Part shown: positions 1 to 12,720 of the stretch, in pieces
How positions within the stretch are numbered: position 1 is the first letter of the stretch
Layout of the letters: each line of letters begins with the position of its first letter
From: Selaginella moellendorffii
Lineage: Eukaryota > Streptophyta > Lycopodiopsida > Selaginellales > Selaginellaceae
NCBI RefSeq assembly: GCF_000143415.4
Contig: NW_003314268.1
Span: 2,989,502 to 3,053,501 of the forward strand
Reading direction: 5' to 3'
Length of the DNA: 64,000 nt
Notes under the pieces: model-generated
The model's database searches: none
The model's input: the letters and a program-made list of their open reading frames with translations, nothing else
Told to the model about the DNA's origin: nothing
Translations under genes and position numbers: made by a program

Positions 1-3000
1 AGCAGCGATGAGGAGGGCTCGGCGCAAGAACCCGCGCACTCCAAGAAGCGGGGAGCTGCGGTGCGGGGAGATGGGCTTCCTCCGGTAGGAATTTCAACAT
101 TTTTGGATGTCTGAAATCTTTCACAGAAACGTCGTAAGCGGCAAGTGTCTTTGGAGTCCGAGAGTGGGAAAGACAGCAGTTTGGAGCAAGATGATCGAGG
201 AAAAAAGAGGAAGAACAGGCAGTCTGAGGATTCCAGTGATGATCGACAAAGCTTAATAGGTGAGGGTATTTTCTTTTCTTCTGGCCGCGTTGAAGCATTG
301 GCAACTTTTCTCAGACGTGATCAAGCATAATGGGAAGCTTGTTCCTCGAGCTGTGAAGAACTGGATTGATCGCTACGAATCAAGCCAGCGGCCGGCGACA
401 TGCGAACTTATTATGTGTATATTTGAGGTTAGCTTTTGTGGGATTTTCATTTGTTCTTGCCGCGGTTTTTCCTTACGCTCGTCTATCAAGGCTTGCGGTG
501 CGAAGTACAATATTGACGAAGATTTACTCGACGAAATTAATGTTGATGAGGTTGTTCTCGAGCTTGTTAGTCAGGCTAAAGCGGTACGTGACTGTTTTGT
601 CCAGTTTTTGTTTTCAGTACTCATTGCCTGCGAAATAGGGGGATGTGGAAGATTTTGTTACGTCGAAGCAAAAGGATCTGCGTGGTTTTAAAGACAATCT
701 GACATTATTCTGGGATACCTTCGTTCTAGAATGCCAAAACGGACCACTTTTTGACGAACAACTTATGGAGATGTGCATAAACTTTGTGACGGCGCTCTCA
801 TGGCAAGTTAAAAAAAAGTTCTGCTTACTTTCGTTCTCACGTTGGCCTCTTCAGCACCCCGCCTAGGCACTTCCGGCATGTCTCGACGCTCATCGGACTT
901 CAGCTCGCGACATCATTTGTCACCGTTGCAAAGACGCTTTCTCAATCTCGGGAAACGAAACAGCGCCAGCTTATTGCCGAGGAAAAGAAGAAACGGAAGG
1001 ATGCTGCACGCATCGAGTCGCTCAACAAAGTCCTGTCTCAAACGCACGATAAAATAACAAAAATCGAGGGTATGATCCAGGCCATAATCCGCGGGTACGA
1101 TCATTTTTCTCTAAGGTTCAATTTTCTGATTATGAATTCCTTCCCAGGCTCTTTATGCATCGGTATCGTGACGTCGACGTAGATATCAGAGTTGCATGCG
1201 TCAAAGCCATTGGTGGATGGGTTATATCATACCCGTCCTACTTCCTCAATGACCTCTATCTAAAGTATATCGGATGGACGCTCAGCGATAAGGTATGAAA
1301 AGCTTTCCCGCTTGCATGCCTTCTAACTGTACATTGTGAAGAACGTAGCCGTCCGCAAGAGCTCTATTGAGGCTCTCCGAGCTATCTACGAAATTGATGA
1401 TAATGTACCTTCTATGGCGCTATTTACACAACGTTTTTCTAATCGAATGATCGAACTAGCGGATGATGTTGATATAAGTGTTGCAGTGAGCGCCATCGGC
1501 TTGTTTAAACAGCTGCTAAGGTGCGTTTTGGTTTTGCTGCGATTAATCACTAAGTTGTGCAATGAATCAGGCATCAACTTATCAAAGACGTGAGCCCTCT
1601 GTACGATCTTTTGATCGATGAATCGCCTTCGATTCGTCACGCTGTAGGACAGCTAGTTTATGAGCAGATGATTGCCGTGCCAAACGCAGAAGGTGTGTAT
1701 TATGCTGTTTAGAGCCACTTAAAACTTTTTTTCTCTACAGAAGGCGAGGACAGCGATAAATCTGATGTCCAGTTAAAGAGATTGCTAACGATCCTGAAAG
1801 ACTTCGCAAGTGATCCCATTCTAAGCGATTATGTTATCGATGCTGTCTGGGAAGAAATGAAGGCTATGCAGGTTTGTCATTTTCCTTTTCTTCACCACTC
1901 CTAAGTTGTGTGTTGTAGGACTGGAAGTGCCTAATTTCGATGCTACTGGATGACAGTGAGAATCAGGAGCTGACAGATGTCGATATTGCAAGTTTATGCA
2001 GGGTTCTTGGTGGTTCTGCAAAGAGATCAGTTGGTGAGAAACTGGTGCCTACCATTGACAGTCGCAAGGCAACACTAACAAAGGCGCAGAAGGTATTTTG
2101 TCTATGGTTTGGCAGAATTGTTGATTTGCTATCCTGCAGGAAGCTTTTGAGTCCAGTAAGAAGAAATTGACAACGGCAATGATCAAGCCTCATCCGAAGT
2201 TGTTAAGGAAATATCTTGCGGACAAATCTAAAGTGTGTTATATCGTTGAGATCATGCAACATATGAATCTTGATCTCTATTCATTAAAGCAGCAAGAACA
2301 GGTACATACACAACTGCATGATAGTCTAAATTATTCTGTGTGTTGCGATTAGAGCTGCATTTCATCTCTTGAGCTCACAAGGGACGCGTTCTTTAAACAT
2401 GGGGACCGCAAGACGTTGCAAACATGTGTCAACACTTTAGTCTTTTGCGCTAGTGAGACGAAGGCAGATCTTCAAGATGCTGCTCAACGCGTTTTGAAAG
2501 AAACGACTGATGAAGTTATTCGCAAACTGAGATCGGCCATTGAGCACGCGGGGGTAACGTTTTCGATACCGTTGTTTCTGCCTTGTACTGACTCGAGTTC
2601 ATCAGGAAACTGAAGACGACTATTCTCTTACGGTGAACTTGCGACGGTTACAGCATTTGCAGTTGGCAATGCCTATAAATAATGAAGAGCTCTACAAAGA
2701 TCTACTCACACTTCTGGAAGACTTTAGTGATTTGGAAGACGAGGTATAGTTCCTTTTATTGTTTTCTATCTTACAACCCTACTTGCTTCAGGCTGTGCAA
2801 CTAGATTTGACAAACATATTTCTGTATGTGATATGGTACCTCAAAAGTATTGACCACGATAATCCAGATGAGAATCAATTAACTAGTCTTATAACCAAGA
2901 GATCTACACTTTATAAGCACCTTGAAACTCAGATGGACAATGTTATTTCGAGTTTCAGTGACGGGCAGACCAAGTCCTTGCTAAGTTCTACGGTAGGTCT

Positions 3001-4353
3001 TGAAGCTGACTAATCACTCAGAAGCTAACTCTCACGTGATCCCAGATTTGCACCATTTTCTCGGACCTTTGCAGCCTTTTCAGCAAAGAAAAGCTGTCCT
3101 CTACGAAAATTGAACGATTGGGGTTTTCTCCCTCTTCAGAGAGGTTGGAGAAGTTTTGGGAGCTGTGCGAACTCAGGCTATCTGTACCTGGTAAAAATCT
3201 TTAGTGTAGATCAACTGAATCTTTACTTTCAGATTCAGATGACGACGACATGGAGCTAGAGCGAGAGGAAGAAGCGGATTACTTTAGCCAGAAAGATATC
3301 GTTATCACGTCGGCTGCAAAGCTAGTTGCGCATGAAATGATTCCTAAGGTACGTCTCCTTTTGAAAGTTTCAGAGGGACTACAAAGCTTGAAGTTTCAGG
3401 ACTTTATTGGGTCGGAGATCATATCGCACTACGTGCTCCATGGCAAGGGAGTCGAGGAGACCATAAAGCAGCTAATTCTCGTCTTCAAAAAGAACATGAA
3501 GTCCCAAGAGCTATGTAGCCTCTATCTGGACGCTATGAAGAAGGTGAGCCAGCTTGTGCAAAGCATGTCGTGACTCTGGAAAAAATTTCAGGCATACAGC
3601 AGACATTTAGAGGACGATGAAGAAGCAAAGCCTAAATCATTTGAGCTTTGTAAGGAGCTAGCGAACCGTCTTTCAGCGACATTTTCCGGTTTCGCCCGTA
3701 ACATCCACAGGCCAAGCATCTTAAAGCTCGTAAGAAATGGCGTGGAGCATGCGTTTGAAGATACTCCCACGCAGTTGTCATTTCTCGAGGCGTGCGTTTT
3801 ACCATTCTTACAAAGATTAGCTGCAGCCGACATACGAGATATGTAAGTTCTCTTACATTTCCTTGCGTCGTAAGCCACTCACTTGCGCTTGCAGCATCGA
3901 GAACGTGCAAAGCAGGGTAAACGACGACGATGTAGATCAAGATCCGACTGGGTGGCGTCCATATCAGACATTCCTGGAGCATCTCCAGGAGAGGGTGTCG
4001 AAAACAGAAGCTCCAGGTCAGTAGTGACTGTTTTCTTTCTATTTCATCTGCTTTTGTCTTTTCTTTGTTTTGCAGGAAAGCATGACCAGCCTCCTCGGCC
4101 ACCTAGAAACGCCAAGACTAACAACAAGAAGAAGCTGTTTGGAGATGAGTCTGAGAGCGACGAGGAGCAACCATCGGAGTCGGAGGACCAGATAGAAGAT
4201 GACGATGACACTCCTCTCTACCAAGTGCGACAGAAGCTCAAGCAAAAAGGACCAACTACTGTGCTGTCCCCGCCTTCTTCTTCGCAGCACTCAATGAGAA
4301 CCCGGAAGAAAGCTACGGTGCTCACGGGCACGGAAGAAGACCTTCCGGAGTAA
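1..4353 (+). CDS. SCC3: Cohesin subunit SCC3/STAG, 5' end missing
   Basis: This is the SCC3 (SA/STAG) subunit that binds the cohesin ring and helps hold sister chromatids together in the nucleus. The window opens inside the gene, so the N-terminus is absent. About twenty short exons can be followed by conserved blocks separated by 45-75 bp introns. An acidic, lysine-rich segment at ~145-255 is followed by [15 protein letters not shown] (~330) and a coiled-coil-like Lys/Glu region (~960-1090). The stromalin-conservative domain follows at ~1150-1290, including [20 protein letters not shown] and [12 protein letters not shown]. Helical-repeat exons run to ~3900. The C-terminal tail (~4080-4350) is acidic and basic, as in plant SCC3, and ends at the TAA at 4351-4353. 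The family assignment rests on the stromalin block and the order of segments. The gene converges on the GH3 gene, with 202 bp between their stop codons. Confidence 0.93.
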
Positions 4354-4555
4354 GTAATTCTCATTTTCATTTATACTGTTCTTCTCACGATGTGGTTTGG
4401 GTGTAGGTGAAATCTTGATTGTCTCGGCTCAAGACAAGACTGATGTTGTAAAGTAGGTGCTGTTAGGTCTCGCAGATGCAAGCTCTCCAAATCGTAACGA
4501 GGAAGATCTCGTTTTGTCAGTCGCGAAAACTATCACGGTAAAAATGGCTACATGA

Positions 4556-6418
4556 TTATTGGTCAAGCTCCAGAGACTTAATACTTAGTTTCCAGGGATT
4601 TGGAAACTTCGAACTTAAGGCTTGCTGGAGAGTGTTTCTTCGCAGTAGATCAATGGCTTGTTTGCTCGCGACGCAGCGACAAGATTTGTACTGGCTTCCA
4701 CTCCCGCCTCTCGCGACGTGCTGCTCAAACAGCTCTCTAAAGCTCCCGCCCCTCACCACGCACAGCTTTAGAGGACCGATGGCTCCACTACTCCTCCCAC
4801 GCAAGTAAGGATCGTTGAGAGACACGTCCAGGAGCTCACAGCAGTCTTGCAGGGTGCTCGGATCCATGGAGCCGCCGTGGTTGAGCTCCCAGAAGATGGC
4901 GTAATGTCCCGGGATGGACGAGAAGTCGGCGTAGCCTGCAAAGTCGTGGAGCTGGCTTGAGCTCCGCAGCAGCAATGAGGCCTTGTGGACTACGGCCTGG
5001 AGCTCGAACTCGTCCGTTTTGTCAGTGGCTACGCTCATCACCACGTTTCTCCGGAAAAGAAATCTCAGGCTCGGGCTCGAGTTGAAGAAGCCGGCCACTT
5101 GGACGACATCTCCGAGCCTGTATCGATAGAGACCTGTGAACTCCAAAGTCTGACAGGGAGAAAAACGAAGAACTTGGAAGCAAAACGTACCAGATCGAGT
5201 TGTCACCACGATCTCATACTTCTCTCCGATCGTCACCTCCGTCAGACCAACGGGACGTTGCTCCTCCAGGCCATTCAACTTGGTTTCACCGTCGTGGTAG
5301 CTAAGAAACTCGAAGTACGCAAACTCCGGGTTCACGGTGAAAGTGGCTGGCGACGAGGCCGGGCTGAGGTTGATCCCGATCAAGCACTCGGAGCTGAAGT
5401 AGTTTCCGCAAACCAGCGGAGTTTTTCCAGCGAGAGCTCGCAGCCTCGGGGCGTATGGTGCCATGGCTCCGGTTGTGACAGCTACCACAGACTTCGCGTT
5501 GGGCCACAGGCGCTGGACGATCCCGTCCATGCTAAACGATCGAAACTCCCTTCTCAGCTGCTCTGCGAGCTCGGGACTGGGAGGAGCAATGCCGGACATA
5601 GCGAGCCGCAAAATCGGGTCTGTGATCCTCGAGCTCAAGCTTCCAGCCTCGATGTCCTCGAGCAGCTCCGACCAGACTTGCTCCAGCACCCGGAAAGCCT
5701 CGGTCAGTGCGAAGGCGAAGGCCGAGATCACGACGGTGACTTCCTCGCGGCGGAGGAGGCCGCAGAGAAGGTGGCAGTAGAGGCACTGGTACATGCTGGT
5801 GGACTGGAAGATCTTGTGCGGGGTGACGAAGGATGCGGCTGCTCGCTTGAAGTGAGCGCTGTTGAGACCGCTGGTTGTGACAGTCTCGGCCTTGAAGCCA
5901 CCTTTCGTGAGGGACTGCTTGCTCGCGAACCAGAATGCCAAGTAAGTTTCGTCCGGGTTGATCGTGAACACCCTGTGCCAAGCCGGAGATATCAGTGGTG
6001 GACGGAAGAATCGAGAGTTCTACTGGCCTGTTGTGCGCTTGATCCACGGCTTCTTTCGTCACCGGGATGAGTTTGGATCGTCCGGTCGTCGTCCCTGAGC
6101 TGAGAAAGAATTTGACAAGGAAGAACGAGACTTTGCGGAAACCACACACCTGATGAAGAACTGTGAGATTGGATCGGAGCAAAGTATTCTTCCAGTGTCG
6201 CCGTCCGCAATACGCTTGATGTCCGCTTCGATGTCATTGTACTCTACGAGGGGTAGCTTGTGGAAGCCATCGACGAGGTTGGATTCCTCGTCCAGGCCAT
6301 GCCGCGTAAGGTACTCGGTCCCGGCGTTCTTCTCCAGGATTTGCTGCAGGAGCTCGCGTTGGATGACCGCGGCGTTCTTGGTTGCGTGTTCCATGCTCTT
6401 GAGACAGATCGAATGCAT
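4556..6418 (-). CDS. GH3 family acyl-acid amido synthetase
   Basis: GH3 enzymes adenylate a plant hormone acid (auxin, jasmonate or a related acid) and join it to an amino acid in the cytosol. All three GH3 nucleotide motifs are visible: SSGTTTGRSKLIP (starting at ~6099), the YxSSE-like CGNYFSSEC (~5405) and YRYRLGD (~5115). The start chosen is the ATG at 6418 (MHSICLKSMEH). Exon 1 is 6418-6150 and the next exon begins at 6099. An in-frame, stop-free 57 nt intron lies at 5190-5134: removing it joins TTRSG to LYRYRLGD as in the family. The last exon ends with TAA at 4558-4556. Near 6020 the frame must shift by one base between KEAVDQAHNRP and the continuing FFRPPLISPAWHR/VFTINPDETYLAFW segment. 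This may be a real frameshift, a sequencing error or a very short intron. The substrate cannot be read from the sequence. Confidence 0.9.
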
Positions 6419-8170
6419 CGCTGCTTACACCAAAAAAACCAATCACCAAATTCAATGAGACTGGAATCTACGTACAGCCAAGAGCAACGCACGAGAAGGC
6501 AGGCAAGGAAGAAAAAAGAGAGACGAGAGAGCCGACTTTGAGGAAGGAAAGATATGAGGAAGCTCACCACTTTGAAGCGACCAAAATCATGCAAACAGTG
6601 GTCGCGGAATCCTCGATGCTCGTCTGGGAAGCATTGTCGTAAAATCCACAGGAGACCCCACACTGCACAGTCGCGTAGAAAAAACGTTGGAGAGCCTCTC
6701 TCATATATTAAAATGCTGAAAAGATGATGGATCCAAAACGGAACCAAATCACGGCACCTGGGAGAGGAGATCAATGGATTGATCGATTTGATAATGGAGA
6801 CGCCGAAAGAGAGAGGAATCGAGTGGCAATATGAAAGCGATCTAGCAAAATTAGGTTCAATCAGAAAGTATAGGAAGAGTGCATAGTGGGCGACAAGTGC
6901 CCGCTCCATCACATGGCCCGGATGCTCCCAGTCGCCTTCAACTAAGTTCCTCCTAAATACATTAGTAATCTCCCTTAAGTTATCTAGCTCTTTAGTGTCA
7001 GGCAATGGTTGTTGTGGGTGGGCTTTTGAGACACCAGAAAAAATTTATTCTTTTATTAATGAATATCTCAGAACAAATATGGCAATATGTGATTGCACAT
7101 GGAAGGAATCTATGCAGCAAGGTATATCATTTATTGGATATAGTGGTTTAGTCATGCCAAACCTAGATTTTCGAAAGGCAGATTTTCGAAGACCCCAAGA
7201 GGAGGAACAGGCTTGGCATAGATGTGTGGGCACAAGTCAAATCTTGAAAAAACATATATGAATATATATATATTTTTAAAATCCAAAATTTATAAACATA
7301 TTCCAAAATTATTTTTTAGGCCTATACCATTTTTCATGCCACATATGGAAAAAGCAAGGCTTAAAGTTATCAAATAAATTAACTTTCTTTAGTGAATAGC
7401 AAAAAGATATCAATGTTTATATATTCGGCATCCTTAGAAATGGAAATTGTGCATCATAGGTGATACAAGTGTATAGTGCATTTATATTTGGTCTCCAAGC
7501 TTATTATGCTAAATGAGGGTTTAATATACACTAAAATCCCTTATGAGCATTTACTCCTTATATATGTCATTGTAGGATGAAATTTGGATATACTATTACT
7601 ATGAAACATTAGGGGATAAATGGGGATAAAATAGTTACTAATTATTAAGCAATTGCCCTTTTTCTAATTAGAGGAGAGAAATAAAGTGTGCTATATGTAG
7701 TATTAGAGCAAATGGCATGGGTTTGATTCCTATTTATTAATGGTTAATATAATATATCTTCGAGTAAAATATATTCTTACTCATAAATTTGAAATCATAC
7801 ATATTATGTCCTCTTTTGTGGATGCTCTACAGATGAGGTATCTACCATGGGATTGTGGTACGGATGGATAATTAGTTACCTCACAATATGGAATAACTAA
7901 TTTACATAATCTATGACTAGTTATCTCACAACATGGAACATTTAATATACACAATGGAATAATTGTTAATCAATGGAATATATGGAAGTGTTAGTTCTCT
8001 TGTGGATGCTCTATAGAAAAAAGTATCTATTGTGGGACTGTGGTATGGGTGGGTGATTAGTTACCTTACAATATAGAATAGTTGGTCTACACAATCTACC
8101 ATAGGACTGTGGTATGGGTGAATGACTAATTACCTCACAATATGAAATAATTAATTTATACAATAGAAGG

Positions 8171-8925
8171 ATTGTTAGTCAATAGTCAATGAGGATATGA
8201 AAGTGTTGGTTCCCTTTGGCTTAGTAAAGGTTATTAGTCAAGTTAATGAGGACATTGACATCTTTGAAGTGACTGTAGTGCATATCATCATGGGATAAGA
8301 TTTAAATATATTACACAATGGAAGGAGTGTTAGTCAATAGTCAATAAGGATATAGAGGTGTTGATTCCTTTTGGCTCAATAGGGGTTATGAAGACATTGA
8401 CATCTTTGAAGTGAGTGTAGTGCATATCATCATAGGATAAGATTTAAATATATTATATAATGGAAGGATTGTTAGTCAATAGTCAATAAGGATATAGAGG
8501 TGTTAGTTCCCTTTAGCTCAATAGGGTTATGAAGATATTGACATTTTTGAAGTGAGTGTAGTGCATGTTATCATAGAATGAAATTTAAATATACTACACA
8601 ATAGAAGAATTGTTAGTTAATAGTCAATGAGGATATAGAAGTGTTATTTCCCTTTGGCTTAGTAGAGGTTATTAATCAACTCAATAAGGACATTGACATC
8701 TTTGAAGTGAATGTAGTGTATGTCATCATGGGATGAGATTTAGATATACTACATAATGAAAGGATTGTTAGTCAATAGTCAATGAGGATATGGAAGTGTT
8801 AGTTCCTTTTGGTTTAATAGAGGTTATTAGTCAAGTCAATAAAGACATTAACATCTTTGAAGTGAGTGTCATGTATATCATCATGGGATAAGATTTAGAT
8901 ATACTATTACCGTGGAACTTTGGGG
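8171..8925. repeat. Tandem repeat array, five ~141-155 bp units
   Basis: The motif ATTGTTAGTCAATAGTCAA (with small changes) recurs at 8171, 8326, 8468, 8609 and 8764, spacings of 155, 142, 141 and 155 bp. Each unit then carries a GGATATRGAAGTGTT block, a GACATTGACATCTTTGAAG block, a TGTAGTGCATRTCATCAT block and a GGATRAGATTTAAATATAC block. The shorter units lack the 'ttagtcaagttaa' stretch. Degenerate units extend back to ~7830. Units differ by roughly 10%, so the array is old. No open frame runs through it. Confidence 0.85.
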
Positions 8926-10538
8926 GGTGAGTGTAGTGCATGTCATTATAGGATGAGATTTAGATATACTATCACCGTGGAATCTTGGGGATAAATAGGG
9001 ATACAATAGCCATTAAAAGCTTTCTCATCAAGCAATTACCCCTTTTTTAGTTAGCTTAAGGGGAGAAAGATAGAGTGTATGTCACGAATGTGACTTTGGT
9101 ATCGAAAATTACTTTTTAGTTAGTTTTTTCGGACATTTTTTCCTTACTACCATAACGGCAGGAGGTTGGTATTGTTGGATTCTTTATTAATCTCCACCTA
9201 AACTAATTGAGAAACTGGTCTTCGCGTGTGCACTTGATCAAATGAGTATAAAGATGGAATTTCTAAATGCTATTAGTTAAGCATACTTGACCTGATTAGA
9301 GAAACTCATTTGTTAGCTTGCACTTGCTAGTGTTGGGAACCCCTGCAATAATGACGACAAGTCCGATCGTTTCACAGGAGCCACCGAGGACAAGACACTC
9401 TTCACGAAAGACAACTTCAAGGACTTCCTAGCTTGACGTGGATGGACAGGTGTGAGGCAAGTAGGTGGCTTCCAAGACATGAGCTTGATCTCTCAATATT
9501 CACTAAATGATAGCTTACCATGTTTGCCAAACACCCTCACTATCATGCACCTTGTGTTAGTACCATTCAGTCTAAAATGCTATTTATGGAAAGTATTTAA
9601 ATTTGCTCATTTGGCATATCAATAAAATGTTGAGATTATCCTAAACACAATGGTGTTCATTCTGTGTTCAAATTCGCAATCTAAGAATATTTCATATTTA
9701 ATAAGTTTCAAACTTATCCCAGAGACTAACTCTTGGTACTAAAGGTGGCTTGGGGTGAAAGCCCAAAGCGTGTGTTCCTCAAGGGGAAGGGGGGGTGGCT
9801 ATAGGGGGTTCCAAATATATAGTAAGGATAGTGGGTAGAATTGGCATGGTTGACCAATTTAAAGTATAGTTTAGCTCTTATTTGCATGCCTATCCTTGTT
9901 TTATGTCTTATTTGAGTCTAAGCTCAAGTTTCATTCCATGTTAGTTGGTGGAGTACCTATATCCTTGTGTTAGGCCACCGATATACTAAAATAATGCCAT
10001 ACTTCATTTGGCTCCATTTTGCGTGTTTGTCTTGGCATTGGGATGCTACATACTTTAGGATTGTTCCAAATTGCTCCTTGGGCTGTATGCTCAAAAGTTG
10101 TTCCATGCTTTAGTGCTATTATTCTTTGGCTCCATGCTTAGGAGTTTGGCATTGTCTTTTCATTGAATGGCCTAAAGTCTTAAAACTCAGGTTCTACACT
10201 ATTGTCCTTTGGACACGTAGTATATGACATATGGCATATAAAGGGTTTATGTTCCACTTCGTGATTATTTTATAATAAATCACCATAGGATAAAGGGTAA
10301 AAACCATATGTGCTACAATACACTATAATTTAACTCTTGCAAACATAATAATATTAACAAATTATAGCACAATTTTGACATACTAGTGGCCTAATGCAAG
10401 AAAGTGGGTACCCCACCATTGAGAATTTGGCTTAAACCTAAGCTCAAAGAGTGATATAGTCTAATGGAAGCCAAATTAATATTTCAAGTGGTTAATAATG
10501 CTTTTGGCCACTATTCCCACCATATATTTAGAACCTTT

Positions 10539-10559
10539 CCCCCCCCCCCCCCCCCCCCC
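10539..10559 (+). repeat. Poly-C homopolymer (21 C)
   Basis: An uninterrupted run of 21 C residues sits at the edge of the most AT-rich part of the window. It could be a real slippage product or an assembly or cloning artefact, since poly-C/poly-G runs often mark weak joins. Confidence 0.7.
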
Positions 10560-11699
10560 AAAGTCAGAAAAAATTGGAAAAGATTAAGAAAAAAATTAGT
10601 GATAAAATATAAATTTATCTTAGTATAATTAGGCTTATTTAAATTACTAAATTAAATTATTGTTATATACTGTATAGAGTTTCCTTATTTACTAAAATTT
10701 TAAACATGGATTATATTAAGCATATTTTACTTAAATTAAATAAATAAAAATTTTAAAAAATATTTCAATTTAAAAAAATATGAACAGAAAGTGATATTTA
10801 ATTATTTTTATAATTTACTATAGAAGTAAAAGAATAAATTTATTATATTGAGTAAAAAATAATAATAATATGTGTATTTTACAAAATTTAAATATCTTCA
10901 TGTACTTGTTTTATAGTAATAAATATAACTCAAACATTACAATAAAGATGTAAAAAATTGAAATATTTAGTTGATTATATATTGAAAACAGACAAAATAA
11001 TATAATTATTACATTATAATTAGTAATAGTTAAGTTTAATAATTATTAAATTCTTTTAAAAAAATCTATTATAATTATAAGAACTTTGTAACATAATTTG
11101 ATTATACATAAATTAAATATTAAGATAATTTTTAATATTTTAAAGAATTAATTATTATTAGAATTAAGATTTTTTGATAAGATAGAGTCCTTCCACTATA
11201 ATACATTACAGAACAAAAGATTCAAAATGTTTAAATAAATATCTAAATTTATAATATGTGAGAGAACCAAGACCTGTACTTATACAAATATTTTCTAGAT
11301 CAACTAGTCTAATTAGGCTTCTGATATTCTAGATTATCTTGTGCTAATCTTGTTTATATCAATATGGTATATATGAATAGATCTCATACTACTCCTTCCT
11401 CAAGTATTGCTGATGAAATGTTATATTCAAAACACAAGGCAATTTAGTATTAAAAGGGTCTAAAGTCCAACTTTATAGTTGGTTAAAGCAATCGAAATTA
11501 ATATTTGGTGATTTAATTTTGCTCCTACTTAGCTAAACCTGAGTGGTAGAGTGTAAGAGAATGAAGATCTCAAAAGAGTTATAGGTTTTAGCTTTTGTTC
11601 ATAAGGGTATGAGAAATGTAATGAATTATAAATAACCTAAGAGAATAACTTGAAAGATAATTAAATATAGAATGTAAAGGTGAATAAACTCCTCAAATT

Positions 11700-12720
11700 T
11701 GTCCTTGAGAAAAATTGTATCCTCAATGTTAGAATCTTATTCTTTACACCCTAAAGGCCTTTCTTTATCCTATTATCTTGACCTGGTACCTAATAATCCT
11801 CCCCTTGTTAGGGAATGATCATCTGCAATCATATTTAGGCCATTCTTTAGTCACCATAGTCTTTCTTTTAGGGTCTACCAAACCTTGGTTTCCTCTAGAT
11901 CTACCATATTAAATATTCCTTTAAAATATTTCTGCCCACTTCTTAGCCACGAGAATCGAACTAGGCTCTGATACCAATGATTTCTGTCTCTAAAGGGACA
12001 GATCATATCCCCTCTATTTCTCTATTTCTCTCTCTAGATACCCTATACTATAGTGTTAGTTCTCCTTCTAGATCCATCATAATGAATATTCTTTCAAAAC
12101 ATTATTTCACTTGTCAATCATAAAAATCTCTAATACCAATGTTAAGATCCTATTACTTACACTCTATGCCAACTGGCTAAAGAGCTAAAGGGGTGATCAC
12201 ATGCACGCACATGTCCCCTTAACCCTATAAGATTAACATCCTTAATAGGTTGGGTTGGGTTTACCACTTGGATGGACAATATGATTCTAAACATGTGGCA
12301 CATATGTCTTAAATGTGTTGAGATTCACATAAAGCATAGAGAAAAAATAGCCTAAAACTCATTTTTTAAACCAATTTCACCATCTAAGACCCATATATTA
12401 GAATAGCCATTAAAGCTTCTATATGTTTGGCAGCCAATTTTTTTTCATATTGGCTAGCCAAAGCAAGCAGTCCTCTATGCAATTATCATTAGAAAAAGTT
12501 GGAATCTTAAGTCAATTTACCAAAGTAGTCTAATTTACTGCATTACCATCTCAATATGCTTATGCATTATATTTATTTCCATTCAAGAGCTTAAAATCAA
12601 ATTCTTTATTTATATTGACCATATAGTCAAAATTGGTGCCTAATAATTCTTCCCCTCACAAGGGAATGATTGTCCACGATTATATATAGACCACCTTTAG
12701 TCACTATAGTCCTTTTTTGG
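11700..12720 (-). mobile_element. LTR-retrotransposon end with tRNA-iMet primer-binding site, duplicated modules
   Basis: On the minus strand, 11976-11964 reads TGGTATCAGAGCC, the complement of the 3' end of plant initiator tRNA-Met and the standard primer-binding site of many plant LTR elements. One base away, at 11978, the plus strand reads TG, the complement of the CA that ends an LTR. A diverged second copy of the junction is at 12128-12141 (CTCTAATACCAATG). Neighbouring modules are also repeated: the text around 11,780-11,880 recurs at 12,640-12,720, and 11,727-11,760 recurs at 12,139-12,170. This suggests two nested or rearranged copies of one element end. No intact LTR pair can be delimited by eye. 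Confidence 0.6.

Noticed and set aside
4985-6070. 361-codon plus-strand frame opposite GH3
   Set aside because: It is the antisense shadow of the GH3 coding exon; its codon pattern mirrors the real gene.
6244-7005. 253-codon minus-strand frame upstream of GH3
   Set aside because: Overlaps GH3 exon 1 in another frame and shows no conserved domain.
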